Part shown: piece by piece, positions 16,173 through 24,311 of the stretch
How the letters are laid out: the number at the start of each line of letters is the position of its first letter
Numbering within the stretch: the stretch's first letter is position 1
NCBI GenBank assembly: GCA_001770655.1
Contig: MERQ01000058.1
Span: 37,281 to 101,280 of the forward strand
From: Betaproteobacteria bacterium RIFCSPLOWO2_12_FULL_68_20
Lineage (GTDB): Bacteria > Pseudomonadota > Gammaproteobacteria > Burkholderiales > SG8-39
Direction of reading: 5' to 3'
DNA: 64,000 nt
Translations under genes and position numbers: made by a program
Notes under the pieces: model-generated
Seen by the model: only the letters and a program-made list of their open reading frames with translations
The model's database searches: none
What the model was told of the DNA's origin: nothing

Positions 16173-17480
16173 ATGGAACAGCAGACCCTGGTCGCCGTCG
16201 TCGGCTTGGCGGCGATGCTCGCCATGATGCTGCTGCGCGTGCCGATCGGCGTCTGCCTGGGCGTCGTCGGCGTCGCCGGCTTCGCCTGGCTGAACGGCTG
16301 GTGGCCGGCGCTCGGGCTGCTGATTCATTCTCCGATCCGGACCGTCACCGATTTCAACTTCAGCGTCATCCCGATGTTCATCCTGATGGGCGTGATCGTG
16401 AGCCGCTCCGGGATGAGCCGCGAGCTGTTCCGCGCCGCCGCCGTATGGCTCGGGCACCTGCCGGGCGGCATGGCGATGGCGACCGTGTTCGCCTGCGGCG
16501 GGTTCTCGGCGATCAACGGCTCGGCGATCGCCACCGCGACCACCATGACCACGGTGGCGCTGCCCGAGATGCGGCGCATCGGCTACGAGCCGGGCCTGTC
16601 GATGGGCGTGATCGCCGCCGGCGGGACGCTCGGCCCGATGATCCCGCCCTCGGTGCTGTTCGTGCTCTACGGGATCCTGGTGGACGAGGACATCTCGCGC
16701 CTGTTCATCGCCGGGATCCTGCCGGGACTGCTCGCGATCACGCTCTACTGCGTCGCCATCCAGGCGGTCTACGCGTACCGCCCGAGCCTGCTCCCGCGAG
16801 GCGCGCGCACGAGCTGGCCGGAGCGCTGGGCGAGCCTGAGGGAGGTCTGGGCGACGCTGCTGCTCTTCGTCGTCGTCATCGGCGGCATCTACGGCGGCTT
16901 CGCCACCGTGGTCGAGGCGGCGAGCCTCGGCGTGGTGGGCGCGCTCGCGATCGGGATCGCGCGGCGCCGGCTGCCGTGGAAGGCGATCGTCGAATGCCTG
17001 GTCGAGGGGCTCCGGATCTCGGCGGCGATCTTCCTGCTGATCATCGGCGTGTTCCTGTTCCAGTATTTCCTCGCCGTGACGCAGACCTCGCAGAACCTCG
17101 CGGAATGGCTCACCAAGCTGCCGTTCGCGCCGATCGTGATCATGATCTTCATCGTCATCGGCTACCTGCTCGCCGGCACCTTCATCGACGAGGTCGCGAC
17201 CATGCTGCTCACGGTGCCGATCCTGCACCCGGTGGTGGTGCAGCTCGGCTTCGACCCGATCTGGTTCGGCGTCATCGTCGTCATGACCGCGACCATCGGC
17301 ATGATCGCGCCGCCGGTGGGGATCATCTGCTTCATCCTCAACACCATGGTGCGCGAGATCAGCCTGATGACGATCTACCGGGGCGTGCTGCCGTTCGTCG
17401 CCGCGGACCTGGTGCGGCTCGCGCTGCTGGTCGCGTTTCCGGCGATTGCGCTCTACCTGCCGAAAACCATGGGCGGGTGA
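16173..17480 (+). CDS. dctM: TRAP transporter large permease (DctM family)
   Basis: A 435-residue inner-membrane protein with about twelve hydrophobic segments, the ion-coupled transport subunit. Diagnostic stretches include FSVIPMFILMGVIVSRSGMSRELF, FSAINGSAIATATTMTTVALPEM, AAGGTLGPMIPPSVLFVLYGI and ATIGMIAPPVGIICFILN. ATG follows the DctQ stop without a gap; its stop overlaps the GTG of the XdhC N-terminal gene. Complete and apparently functional. Confidence 0.95.
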   Translation: MEQQTLVAVVGLAAMLAMMLLRVPIGVCLGVVGVAGFAWLNGWWPALGLLIHSPIRTVTDFNFSVIPMFILMGVIVSRSGMSRELFRAAAVWLGHLPGGMAMATVFACGGFSAINGSAIATATTMTTVALPEMRRIGYEPGLSMGVIAAGGTLGPMIPPSVLFVLYGILVDEDISRLFIAGILPGLLAITLYCVAIQAVYAYRPSLLPRGARTSWPERWASLREVWATLLLFVVVIGGIYGGFATVVEAASLGVVGALAIGIARRRLPWKAIVECLVEGLRISAAIFLLIIGVFLFQYFLAVTQTSQNLAEWLTKLPFAPIVIMIFIVIGYLLAGTFIDEVATMLLTVPILHPVVVQLGFDPIWFGVIVVMTATIGMIAPPVGIICFILNTMVREISLMTIYRGVLPFVAADLVRLALLVAFPAIALYLPKTMGG

Positions 17481-17806
17481 CGGTGCCCACGGACGCCGAA
17501 GAGATCTTCCCCCGCATCGGGCGCTGGAGAGCCGACGGGCGCGGCGTGGCGCTCGCCACGGTGGTGCAGACCTGGGGCTCGTCCCCGCGGCCCGAGGGCA
17601 GCCACCTCGCCGTGAACGACCGCGGCGAGTTCGTCGGCTCGGTCTCCGGCGGCTGCATCGAGGGCGCGGTCGTGACCGAGGCGCTCGCCGCGCTCGCCGA
17701 CGGCAAGCCGCGCACGCTCGAGTTCGGGGTGTCGGACGAGCAGGCGTGGGAGGTGGGACTCGCCTGCGGCGGGCGGGTGCGCGTATTCGTCGAGCGGCTC
17801 GAATGA
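17477..17806 (+). CDS. XdhC/CoxI N-terminal-type protein
   Basis: A 109-residue protein equal to the N-terminal domain of XdhC. GVALATVVQTWGSSPRPEGSHLAVNDRGEFVGSVSGGCIEGAVV is the family signature, with a GCIEG cysteine at about residue 55; ACGGRVRVFVERL ends the domain. XdhC proteins hold molybdenum cofactor during sulfuration and insert it into xanthine dehydrogenase-type enzymes. Here the usual single protein is split into two genes joined by ATGA, as in several CO dehydrogenase-type clusters. Confidence 0.85.
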   Translation: MTVPTDAEEIFPRIGRWRADGRGVALATVVQTWGSSPRPEGSHLAVNDRGEFVGSVSGGCIEGAVVTEALAALADGKPRTLEFGVSDEQAWEVGLACGGRVRVFVERLE

Positions 17807-18498
17807 AGTCGGCGCTCTACGAGCGGCTCGCGGCCGCCGCCGAGGCGGGCATTCCGGCCGCGGTGGTGACGCGCCTTGGCGACGGCGAGCAGGGCCTGCT
17901 TGCGGGCGATCGCTGGGAAGGCGCGCTGGAGCTGACCGAGGAGCAGCGCGCGGCGGTGCGCCGCATGCGGAGCGCCGATCGCAGCGGCATGCTGGCCGGC
18001 GCCGAGGGCCTGTTCGTCCGCTGCTACGTGCGCGCGCCGCGCCTGGTCCTCGTCGGCGCCGCGCACATCAGCCAGTTCCTGGCGCCGATGGCGACGCTCG
18101 CCGGGTTCGAAGTCATCGTGATCGATCCGCGCCGCGCGTTCGCGAGCGCCGAGCGCTTCCCGGGCGTCAGGTTGCTGGACGACTGGCCGGACGACGCGCT
18201 CGCGCAGGTGAAGCTCGATGCGAGGAGCGCGGTGGTGACGCTCACCCACGACTCCAAGCTCGACGACCCGGCGCTCATCGCGGCGCTCGCGAGCCCCGCG
18301 TTCTATATCGGCGCGCTGGGCAGCACGCGCACTCACGCCAAGCGCGTCGCGCGGCTGACTCAGGCGGGTCTCGGCGCCGAGATCGGGCGCATCCACGCTC
18401 CCGTGGGACTCGACCTCGGCGGCCGCGCGCCGAGGGAAATCGCGGTGTCCATCCTCGCCGAGGTCATCCGGGTGCGCTATCGCGGCGAGTCGCCGTGA
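17803..18498 (+). CDS. XdhC Rossmann-domain protein
   Basis: A 231-residue protein with a short N-terminal segment and the XdhC C-terminal Rossmann domain (PRLVLVGAAHISQFLAPMATLAGFEVIVIDPRRAF, then VTLTHDSKLDDPALIAALASPAFYIGALGSTRTHAKR). The ATG at 17803 overlaps the stop of the N-terminal half, so both halves are translated together and probably associate. Predicted role is maturation of a molybdenum hydroxylase; the closest candidate client in the window is at 42420-44720. Confidence 0.87.
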   Translation: MKSALYERLAAAAEAGIPAAVVTRLGDGEQGLLAGDRWEGALELTEEQRAAVRRMRSADRSGMLAGAEGLFVRCYVRAPRLVLVGAAHISQFLAPMATLAGFEVIVIDPRRAFASAERFPGVRLLDDWPDDALAQVKLDARSAVVTLTHDSKLDDPALIAALASPAFYIGALGSTRTHAKRVARLTQAGLGAEIGRIHAPVGLDLGGRAPREIAVSILAEVIRVRYRGESP

Positions 18499-19709
18499 GC
18501 TTCGATCCGGCCGCGTTGCGCAGGCAGTTTCCTCTCCTCGCGGGCGATCCGGAGCTGCACTACCTCGATAACGCGGCCACCGCGCAGCTGCCGCAGGCGG
18601 TGCTCGACGCGCTGGTCGCGCACGAGACGCACGCGCGCGCCAACGTGCAGCGCGGCTCCTATCCGCTCGCCGAGGGAGCGACCGAAGCCTACGAACGCGC
18701 GCGCGAGAGCGTGCGGCGCTTCCTGAACGCCGGGCGCGCGGACGAGGTGGTGTTCACCTCCGGCACGACCGCCGCGATCAACGTCTTCGCCCACGCCTTC
18801 GGCGCGCGGCTCGCGGCGGGCGACGAGATCGTCATCACCCGGGCCGAGCATCACAGCAATTTCGTGCCCTGGCAGCTGTTGCGCGAGCGGCGCGGAGCGG
18901 CGCTGCGGGTGCTGCCGCTCGCCGGCGACGGGCGCATCGACCTCGCGCGCCTCGCCGAGGCGGTCACCGCGCGCTGCCGGCTGATCGCGATCACCCACGC
19001 CTCGAACGTCACCGGCGCGCTCACCGACCTCGCCGCGGTGGTGAGCGCCGCGCGCGCCGTGGGCGCGCGCGTGCTGGTGGACGGCGCGCAGGCCGCGCAG
19101 CACGGCCCGCTGGACGTGCAGCGGCTGGGCGTGGATGCTTACGCGTTCTCCGGCCACAAGTGTTTCGGACCGAACGGCGTAGGCGTGCTGTGGGTCCGTC
19201 GCGAGCTGCTCGAGTCGCTGCCGCCGGTGTTCGCCGGCGGCGGCATGGTGGGCCGCGTGAGCCTGGAGGAGACCACCTTCGCCGACGCGCCGGCGCGCTT
19301 CGAGGCCGGGACGCCGCCGATCGCCCAGGCGGTGGGGCTCGCCGCGGCGCTCGAGTGGATGCTGTCGCTGCCCTGGGCAGAGATCCGCGCCCACGAGGAG
19401 CGCCTCGCGCGCCGGCTGCTGGCCGCGCTCGCCGGGATGGACGATGTCGCGATTCTCGGGCCGCGGGAGACGCGCGAGCGCTTGCCCATCGTGGCGTTCA
19501 ACCTGAGGGGGATCCATTCCCACGATCTCACGCAGGTCCTGGGCGACGGCGGCGTGTGCTTGCGCGGAGGGCACCACTGCGCCCAGCCCCTGCACGCGGC
19601 CTTCGGCGTCGAGGCAAGCGTGCGCGCGAGCTTCGCGCTGTACAACGACGATGCGGACATCGATGCGCTGATCGCAGGGCTGGCTGCGGCGCGCAGGACC
19701 CTGCGGTGA
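18495..19709 (+). CDS. SufS-like cysteine desulfurase
   Basis: A 404-residue PLP enzyme that takes sulfur from cysteine as a persulfide. YLDNAATAQLPQAVLDAL opens the fold, HHSNFVPWQ holds the PLP-stacking histidine, Lys222 in SGHKCFGP binds PLP, and Cys362 in RGGHHCAQP is the catalytic cysteine of the group II (SufS/CsdA) type. GTG overlaps the XdhC stop (GTGA). In an operon with XdhC halves it may supply sulfur to molybdenum cofactor, as NifS4 does in Rhodobacter, or to the neighbouring scaffold for Fe-S assembly. Confidence 0.92.
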   Translation: MSFDPAALRRQFPLLAGDPELHYLDNAATAQLPQAVLDALVAHETHARANVQRGSYPLAEGATEAYERARESVRRFLNAGRADEVVFTSGTTAAINVFAHAFGARLAAGDEIVITRAEHHSNFVPWQLLRERRGAALRVLPLAGDGRIDLARLAEAVTARCRLIAITHASNVTGALTDLAAVVSAARAVGARVLVDGAQAAQHGPLDVQRLGVDAYAFSGHKCFGPNGVGVLWVRRELLESLPPVFAGGGMVGRVSLEETTFADAPARFEAGTPPIAQAVGLAAALEWMLSLPWAEIRAHEERLARRLLAALAGMDDVAILGPRETRERLPIVAFNLRGIHSHDLTQVLGDGGVCLRGGHHCAQPLHAAFGVEASVRASFALYNDDADIDALIAGLAAARRTLR

Positions 19710-20131
19710 GCGCCAAAGACCTCTACCACGAGGCCATCAAGTCGCTCGCCGCGGCCGATACCGGGCACGGCCGGCTGGAGGCGCCCGACGGGCGCGCGAC
19801 CCTCGACAATCCCCTGTGCGGCGACCGCGTGGAGATGGAGGCGCAGCTCGCGCAGGGCCGCGTCGCGGCACTCGCGCACCGCGTGAAGGGCTGCCTGCTG
19901 TGCCGCGCGGCAGCATCGGTGATCGGCAAACGCGCCCCGGGCGCAAGCGCCGAGGAGATCGAGCGACTCACCGCGGATTTGACCGACATGCTCGAGCGGC
20001 AGCGTCCGCCGCCGGCCGGCTGGGAGGAGCTGTCCGCGTTTGCTCCGGTGCACGCTCACCGCAGCCGCTACGGCTGCGTGCTTCTGCCTTTCAAGGCGCT
20101 GCTCGCGGCGCTGCGCGCGGCGCGGAGCTGA
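19706..20131 (+). CDS. SufU/IscU-like sulfur acceptor or Fe-S scaffold
   Basis: A 141-residue protein read from the GTG overlapping the desulfurase stop. The cysteines expected for SufU are visible: Cys38 in NPLCGDR, Cys63/Cys66 in KGCLLCRAAASV and Cys124 in RYGCVLLPF. The aspartate after the first cysteine (CGD) is conserved. SufU proteins accept sulfur from SufS. The pairing SufS-SufU without SufB/C/D in the operon suggests a specialised sulfur relay rather than a complete Suf system. Confidence 0.82.
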   Translation: MSAKDLYHEAIKSLAAADTGHGRLEAPDGRATLDNPLCGDRVEMEAQLAQGRVAALAHRVKGCLLCRAAASVIGKRAPGASAEEIERLTADLTDMLERQRPPPAGWEELSAFAPVHAHRSRYGCVLLPFKALLAALRAARS

Positions 20132-20175
20132 TCGCGAGGACGCGCCCGACGCTGCGCTTCACGCGCGCGAAGGCA

Positions 20176-21363
20176 CTATATGCCGAGCTCGAAAATCTTT
20201 TCCTCGGTCTTGTGCAGGCGCTCGGCGACGCCGCGCTCGCCGATCAGGAAATCGTCGCAGATCCAGCTGTAGGTGCGTTCGGTGGCGTAGGTCGGGTGGC
20301 AGGCAACGACCATGTTCCCACCGAGCGGCATCGGCTCGTCGTGCCGCACCAGCGGGCGCTCGACCATGTCATAGCCCTGGCCGTGGCAGTGCAGCCGCTT
20401 TTCCTGCGGCCTGCCGTTCTCGCGCATGAACGCGTTGTAGGCGTCCCAGACGTCCCTGGGAAGCGCGCCCGGCTTGAGCCTGTCGAGCGTGAACTTGCGC
20501 GCCTCGAGAACGAACTCGTACTCGTCCTTCATCTCCTGCGACGCGCGCCCGAGGACGCAGGTGCGGCCGAGCTCGGTGTAGAAGCCGCCCGGCCCGCTGT
20601 TCTCGATGAGCAGGCTGAAGTAATCGCCCTCGCGGATGACGCGGTTCTGCAGGTGGCGGTTGCCGAACACTGCCGCCGTCCCGACGCGGCCGGAGGCGCA
20701 CAGGAACAGCCCTTGCTCGCTGCCGTAGCGGTGCCCGGCATGCTCGGCGACGGCGGCCACTTCCAGGTCGCGCATGCCGGGCCTGACCGCCTCGAGCACC
20801 TCGTGCCACGCCGCATCCTGCATCGCCGCGGCGCGCCGTATGAGCCCGATCTCCTCGTCGCTCTTCACCGCCTTGATGCGATCGACCAGATCCGAGGCAT
20901 CGATGAACCGCGCCTTCGGCAAATTGCGTTTCAGATGATCCACCAGGGCGAAGGACATCGCCGCGGTCCCGACAAGACCGATGGTCGAAAAACCGTGCAA
21001 AGCGCCTTTGGCGAGCGCCGCGTCATAGCTCGCCGTGTACGGCGCCGAGGCGTAGCTCGGCGAGCCCATGAAACGCGCCACGCCGCGGCGTATGCCGTCG
21101 CCCTCGGGCGGCAGCTCGCGCACCGCGCCCATCGGCCCCTGGCCGATCACGCTCATGCGCTCCTCCCTGGGAAACAGCACCGTCACCGGGTAGCCGTTGG
21201 TCGCCGGGATGTCGGTGAAGTACTTGACGTAGCCGCCCATGAAATCGTTGTTCGCCTGCATGAGCAGCACGTCGATGCGCTCCCCGGCCATCGCGGCCCG
21301 CACCGCGGTCCAGCGCCGCTCGAGCTCCGCGCCGGAAATCGGCGTGTTGACTCGCTCGTTCAT
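20176..21363 (-). CDS. M24 peptidase-fold protein (creatinase/aminopeptidase P type) with unusual metal ligands
   Basis: A 395-residue pita-bread protein with a creatinase-type N-terminal domain (to about 160) and an M24 domain. At the positions of the two metal aspartates it reads LLIENSG and YTELGRT; the histidine is kept in HCHGQGYD; the first glutamate is replaced in GGNMVVACHP and the second region reads WICDDFLIGERG. Ligands would be E, E, H, H, D rather than D, D, H, E, E. It may be a hydrolase with altered metal use or a metal-free enzyme like creatinase. ATG overlaps the dehydrogenase stop. Confidence 0.8.
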   Translation of the reverse strand: MNERVNTPISGAELERRWTAVRAAMAGERIDVLLMQANNDFMGGYVKYFTDIPATNGYPVTVLFPREERMSVIGQGPMGAVRELPPEGDGIRRGVARFMGSPSYASAPYTASYDAALAKGALHGFSTIGLVGTAAMSFALVDHLKRNLPKARFIDASDLVDRIKAVKSDEEIGLIRRAAAMQDAAWHEVLEAVRPGMRDLEVAAVAEHAGHRYGSEQGLFLCASGRVGTAAVFGNRHLQNRVIREGDYFSLLIENSGPGGFYTELGRTCVLGRASQEMKDEYEFVLEARKFTLDRLKPGALPRDVWDAYNAFMRENGRPQEKRLHCHGQGYDMVERPLVRHDEPMPLGGNMVVACHPTYATERTYSWICDDFLIGERGVAERLHKTEEKIFELGI

Positions 21364-22313
21364 CGCTTCACCACGTCGAGCATGTTTTCGATGTCCCCGG
21401 ACAGGAAACGCCGCAGGTTCTCCTCGACGACCGGCAGCGCGCAGTCCGGATAGCCCTCGAAAAACCCGCCGAGGTGCGGAGTCAGGATGACGTTGGGCAT
21501 GCTCCAGAGCGCGCTGTCGGCGGGCAGCGGCTCCTCGCGGAACACGTCGAGCGCCGCGCCCGCGATTGTCTTGCGCTCGAGCGCGTCGACCAGCGCGGCC
21601 TCGTCCACCACCCCGCCGCGCGCGAGGTTGACGAGGCAGCTCTCCGGTCTCATGGCGGCGAAGACGCCTGCGTCGACGATGCCGCGCGTTTCCCGGGTGC
21701 AGGGGGTCAGCAATACGAGATAGTCGAGCTCGCGTACCGCCTCGCCGAGCTGTTCGCGCGAATACATGCGGTCGAAGCCCGCCACCGCGCGCGGAGCCGA
21801 GCTGACGCCCACGACCGTCATGCCGAACGCCTTGCACATCGGCGCGAGGGTTGCGGCGATGACGCCCACGCCGAAGATGCCGACGGTCTTGTCCTTGAGC
21901 GTTCTTGCCGGGAAGCGGTCCCACTTGCGTTGCGCCTGGCTGCGCAGCGCGCGCGGCAGGTCGCGCGCCAGCGCGAGCATCGCCATGATCGCGGCCTCCG
22001 ACACCGGGGAGCCGTGGAAGCCGTGCATGTTGGTGACGATCACGCCCTCGCGCAGCGAGGGCTGGTCGGTGATGCCGTCGACGCCGGTGCCGAGCGCCTG
22101 GATCCATTTCAGCTTTTTCGCTTCCGCCAGGACGTGATCGGCCATCATCGGGCCGAAGGTCACGAGGATCTCGGCGTCCTCGATGTGCGGGCCGACCTTG
22201 CTGTGGTGATCCACCATCTCGACCGCCAACCCGGGGAACTTCGTCCGGATACGGTCGTAGTACTGCATCCTCACCTTCTCGGGAAGCGTGAGGAGGATCA
22301 GCAGCCGCGTCAC
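21360..22313 (-). CDS. D-2-hydroxyacid dehydrogenase (NAD-binding)
   Basis: A 317-residue protein. The Rossmann loop is TVGIFGVGVIAATLAPMCKAFGMTVVGV; the catalytic arginine lies in LVNLARGGVVDE, and the histidine in ILTPHLGGF. It would reduce a 2-oxoacid to a D-2-hydroxyacid or the reverse. The GTG start at 22313 overlaps the amidohydrolase stop. It is the second last gene in the minus-strand operon with Bug protein, amidohydrolase and M24 protein, so imported 2-oxo or hydroxyacids are likely substrates. Confidence 0.9.
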   Translation of the reverse strand: MTRLLILLTLPEKVRMQYYDRIRTKFPGLAVEMVDHHSKVGPHIEDAEILVTFGPMMADHVLAEAKKLKWIQALGTGVDGITDQPSLREGVIVTNMHGFHGSPVSEAAIMAMLALARDLPRALRSQAQRKWDRFPARTLKDKTVGIFGVGVIAATLAPMCKAFGMTVVGVSSAPRAVAGFDRMYSREQLGEAVRELDYLVLLTPCTRETRGIVDAGVFAAMRPESCLVNLARGGVVDEAALVDALERKTIAGAALDVFREEPLPADSALWSMPNVILTPHLGGFFEGYPDCALPVVEENLRRFLSGDIENMLDVVKR

Positions 22314-23263
22314 TGAATGCCGAGCAGCCGGGCGGCGTTGCCGCCGCAGATGGCGGCGAGGTCGGCTCCCCCTACGCCGCAGCTCGCGACGAAGCCGACC
22401 GGATCCTTTTCGCCCACCGGGTAGTCGCTGCCCATCACCAGGCGGTCGGCGCCGATGCGCTCGAGCAGGACCTTCAGCACCTGCGGATCGTAGACGCAGC
22501 TGTCGTAGTGGAACGAGCGCAGAAACTCGCTCGGCTTCCTGCCGCCGGTGTTCTTCGCCGTGTCCGGGCGGTTGGCGTGATTGCGGTCCATGCGCCCCAG
22601 GTAGTGCGGGAAGTAGCCGCCGCCGTGCGCGACGACGATCTTGAGGCCCGGGTACCTGTGCATCACCCCTTCGTAGATGAGCGAGGCCATGGCCTTCGTT
22701 TCCTCGATCGATTGGCCCGCCGAGTTCCACAGCGCGTAGCGCTGGAACCACGGGTCGCGGACGCCTTCCGGGTGCAGCCACACCGTCGAGCCGAGCCCGT
22801 CGACCGCTTCCCAGAACGACCGAAAGACCGGATCGCCGACGTACGCGCCGCCGTAGCTCGCGCCGAGGTTCACCACCTTCGGCTTGCAGCGTTCCAGCTC
22901 CCCGAGGGCGAGGCTCAGGTCCTGCATGGGCAGCGTGCAGCTCGCGACGAACCGCCGCGGGTATCTCGCGGCCCAGTCGGCGATCGTGTCGTTCGATCGC
23001 CGGCACAGCTCGAGGTCGGTCTGCGGGTCGGCCCACGAGCTGCCCTGCAGCACCGTGCTCGAGGTGACGACGCTCATGTCGATGCCGCGCCCGTCCATGT
23101 CCTCGATCACGGCCTCGGGCCGCATCATGCGCTTGAGCAGGTCCTCCGTTCCCGGCCGCGGCGCGGCGACCGGCGCCGCGCCGAAGCCGGTGAACACGGT
23201 CTTGTTGGTGCACGCCCGGAACACATGCTCGTCGAGCATGTGGACGTGGAAGTCGATTCTCAC
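22310..23263 (-). CDS. Amidohydrolase family protein (ACMSD-like)
   Basis: A 317-residue metal-dependent TIM-barrel protein. DFHVHMLDEH is the first metal motif, VWLHPEG and VVAHGGGYFPHYLGR give later histidines, and VMGSDYPVGEKD gives the final aspartate. These match decarboxylases and hydratases of the ACMSD/LigW branch. The GTG overlaps the Bug protein stop, so it is expected to act on the compound that the binding protein captures. Confidence 0.87.
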   Translation of the reverse strand: MRIDFHVHMLDEHVFRACTNKTVFTGFGAAPVAAPRPGTEDLLKRMMRPEAVIEDMDGRGIDMSVVTSSTVLQGSSWADPQTDLELCRRSNDTIADWAARYPRRFVASCTLPMQDLSLALGELERCKPKVVNLGASYGGAYVGDPVFRSFWEAVDGLGSTVWLHPEGVRDPWFQRYALWNSAGQSIEETKAMASLIYEGVMHRYPGLKIVVAHGGGYFPHYLGRMDRNHANRPDTAKNTGGRKPSEFLRSFHYDSCVYDPQVLKVLLERIGADRLVMGSDYPVGEKDPVGFVASCGVGGADLAAICGGNAARLLGIQ

Positions 23264-24222
23264 TTGCCGACGCCGATCTCCGGCAGCAGTTTCGCGTAGC
23301 GCTCGCTTTCCGCCTTGACGTAGGCGGAGAACTCCGCTGGGCTCATCGCCGGGGCGAGGTCGACCGCGAGCGCCTTGAAGCGCGCGAGCACCGCGCTCTC
23401 CTGCATCGCCTTCAGCACCTCGCGGTTGATGCGCTCGACGACTTCGCGCGGCGTCGCCGCCGGCGCGTAGAAGCCGAAGTGCGGGCCGCCGTCGACGCCC
23501 TTGATGCCCCCTTCCTCGAGCGTGGGCACGTCGGGGAAGTCGGGATGGCGCTGCCCGCCCGCGACCGCGAGCATGCGCAGCTTTCCGGCCTTGACGTGCG
23601 GCAGCCCGATACCGGGATCCAGGACGAGCTCGATCACCCCGCCGAGCAGGTCCTTCAGCGCCGGTCCCGCTCCCTTGTAGGGGATGTGGTTCAACTTCAC
23701 CTTCGCCTCCCGGCTGAAGACCTCGGTGGCTATATGGGGCGAAGTGCCGTTGCCCGGCGTGCCGTAGTTGAGCTTTCCGGGGTTGGCGCGTGCGTAGGCG
23801 AGGAATTCGGCGAAGTTGCTCGCCGCGACCTTGCCCGGGTTGACGACGAGGTACAGCGACACCCGCCCGGTGGCCGCGACCGGCGCAAGCGCCTTGACCG
23901 GGTCGAGATCGGCGCGGCGGATGATGTGCGGCGCGATCATCATGGTGCTGCCCGGCGCGTAGACCAGCGTGTAGCCGTCGGGCTCGGAACGCGTCACGGC
24001 TTCGAAGCCGATGTAGCCGTCCCCGCCGCCGCGGTTCTCGACGATGAAAGGCTGTCCGAGCGTCTCGCCGAGCCGCGCGGCGAGCACCCGCGCGGTCACG
24101 TCGGCGACCCCGCCGGGTGCGACGTTCACGACCACCCGCACGGGCTTTGCCGGCCAGGTCTGCGCTTCGGCGCCGCCGACGATCCCGAGCGCCGCCAGCC
24201 ATGCAACGATGATGTTCCTCAT
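23260..24222 (-). CDS. Bug-family (TTT) periplasmic solute-binding protein
   Basis: A 320-residue exported receptor. Signal peptide of about 20 residues (IIVAWLAALGIVGGAEAQ). PAKPVRVVVNVAPGGVADVTARVLAARL and GQPFIVENRGGGDGYIGFEAV are the Bug signatures, followed by NHIPYKGAGPALKDLLGG. No TctA/TctB membrane subunits are nearby, a common situation in betaproteobacteria. First gene of the minus-strand operon, divergent from the SDR gene. Confidence 0.93.
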   Translation of the reverse strand: MRNIIVAWLAALGIVGGAEAQTWPAKPVRVVVNVAPGGVADVTARVLAARLGETLGQPFIVENRGGGDGYIGFEAVTRSEPDGYTLVYAPGSTMMIAPHIIRRADLDPVKALAPVAATGRVSLYLVVNPGKVAASNFAEFLAYARANPGKLNYGTPGNGTSPHIATEVFSREAKVKLNHIPYKGAGPALKDLLGGVIELVLDPGIGLPHVKAGKLRMLAVAGGQRHPDFPDVPTLEEGGIKGVDGGPHFGFYAPAATPREVVERINREVLKAMQESAVLARFKALAVDLAPAMSPAEFSAYVKAESERYAKLLPEIGVGK

Positions 24223-24249
24223 GTTTCCCTCCGTCCTTCGACGCGGCAG

Positions 24250-24290
24250 TTGACAGGCATACCGTTCGCCCTGAACATGAACATGTTCAT
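24250..24290 (+). promoter_or_regulatory. Candidate promoter with 14-bp perfect palindrome
   Basis: TTGACA (24250-24255), 17 bases, then GAACAT (24273-24278) as a weak -10. A perfect palindrome ATGAACATGTTCAT (24277-24290) covers the -10 and likely start site, as expected of a repressor site. It lies in the 89-bp gap between the divergent Bug and SDR genes. The cognate regulator is unknown; the TetR gene at 28738 is one possibility. Confidence 0.5.
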
Positions 24291-24311
24291 CTGAAATCTT
24301 AGGTCAGACCC

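Noticed and set aside
14628..17228. An 866-codon minus-strand open frame opposite the TRAP genes
   Set aside because: It is Arg/His/Asp-rich low-complexity text with no domain and lies opposite three well-recognised TRAP genes; high-GC codon bias creates such antisense frames.
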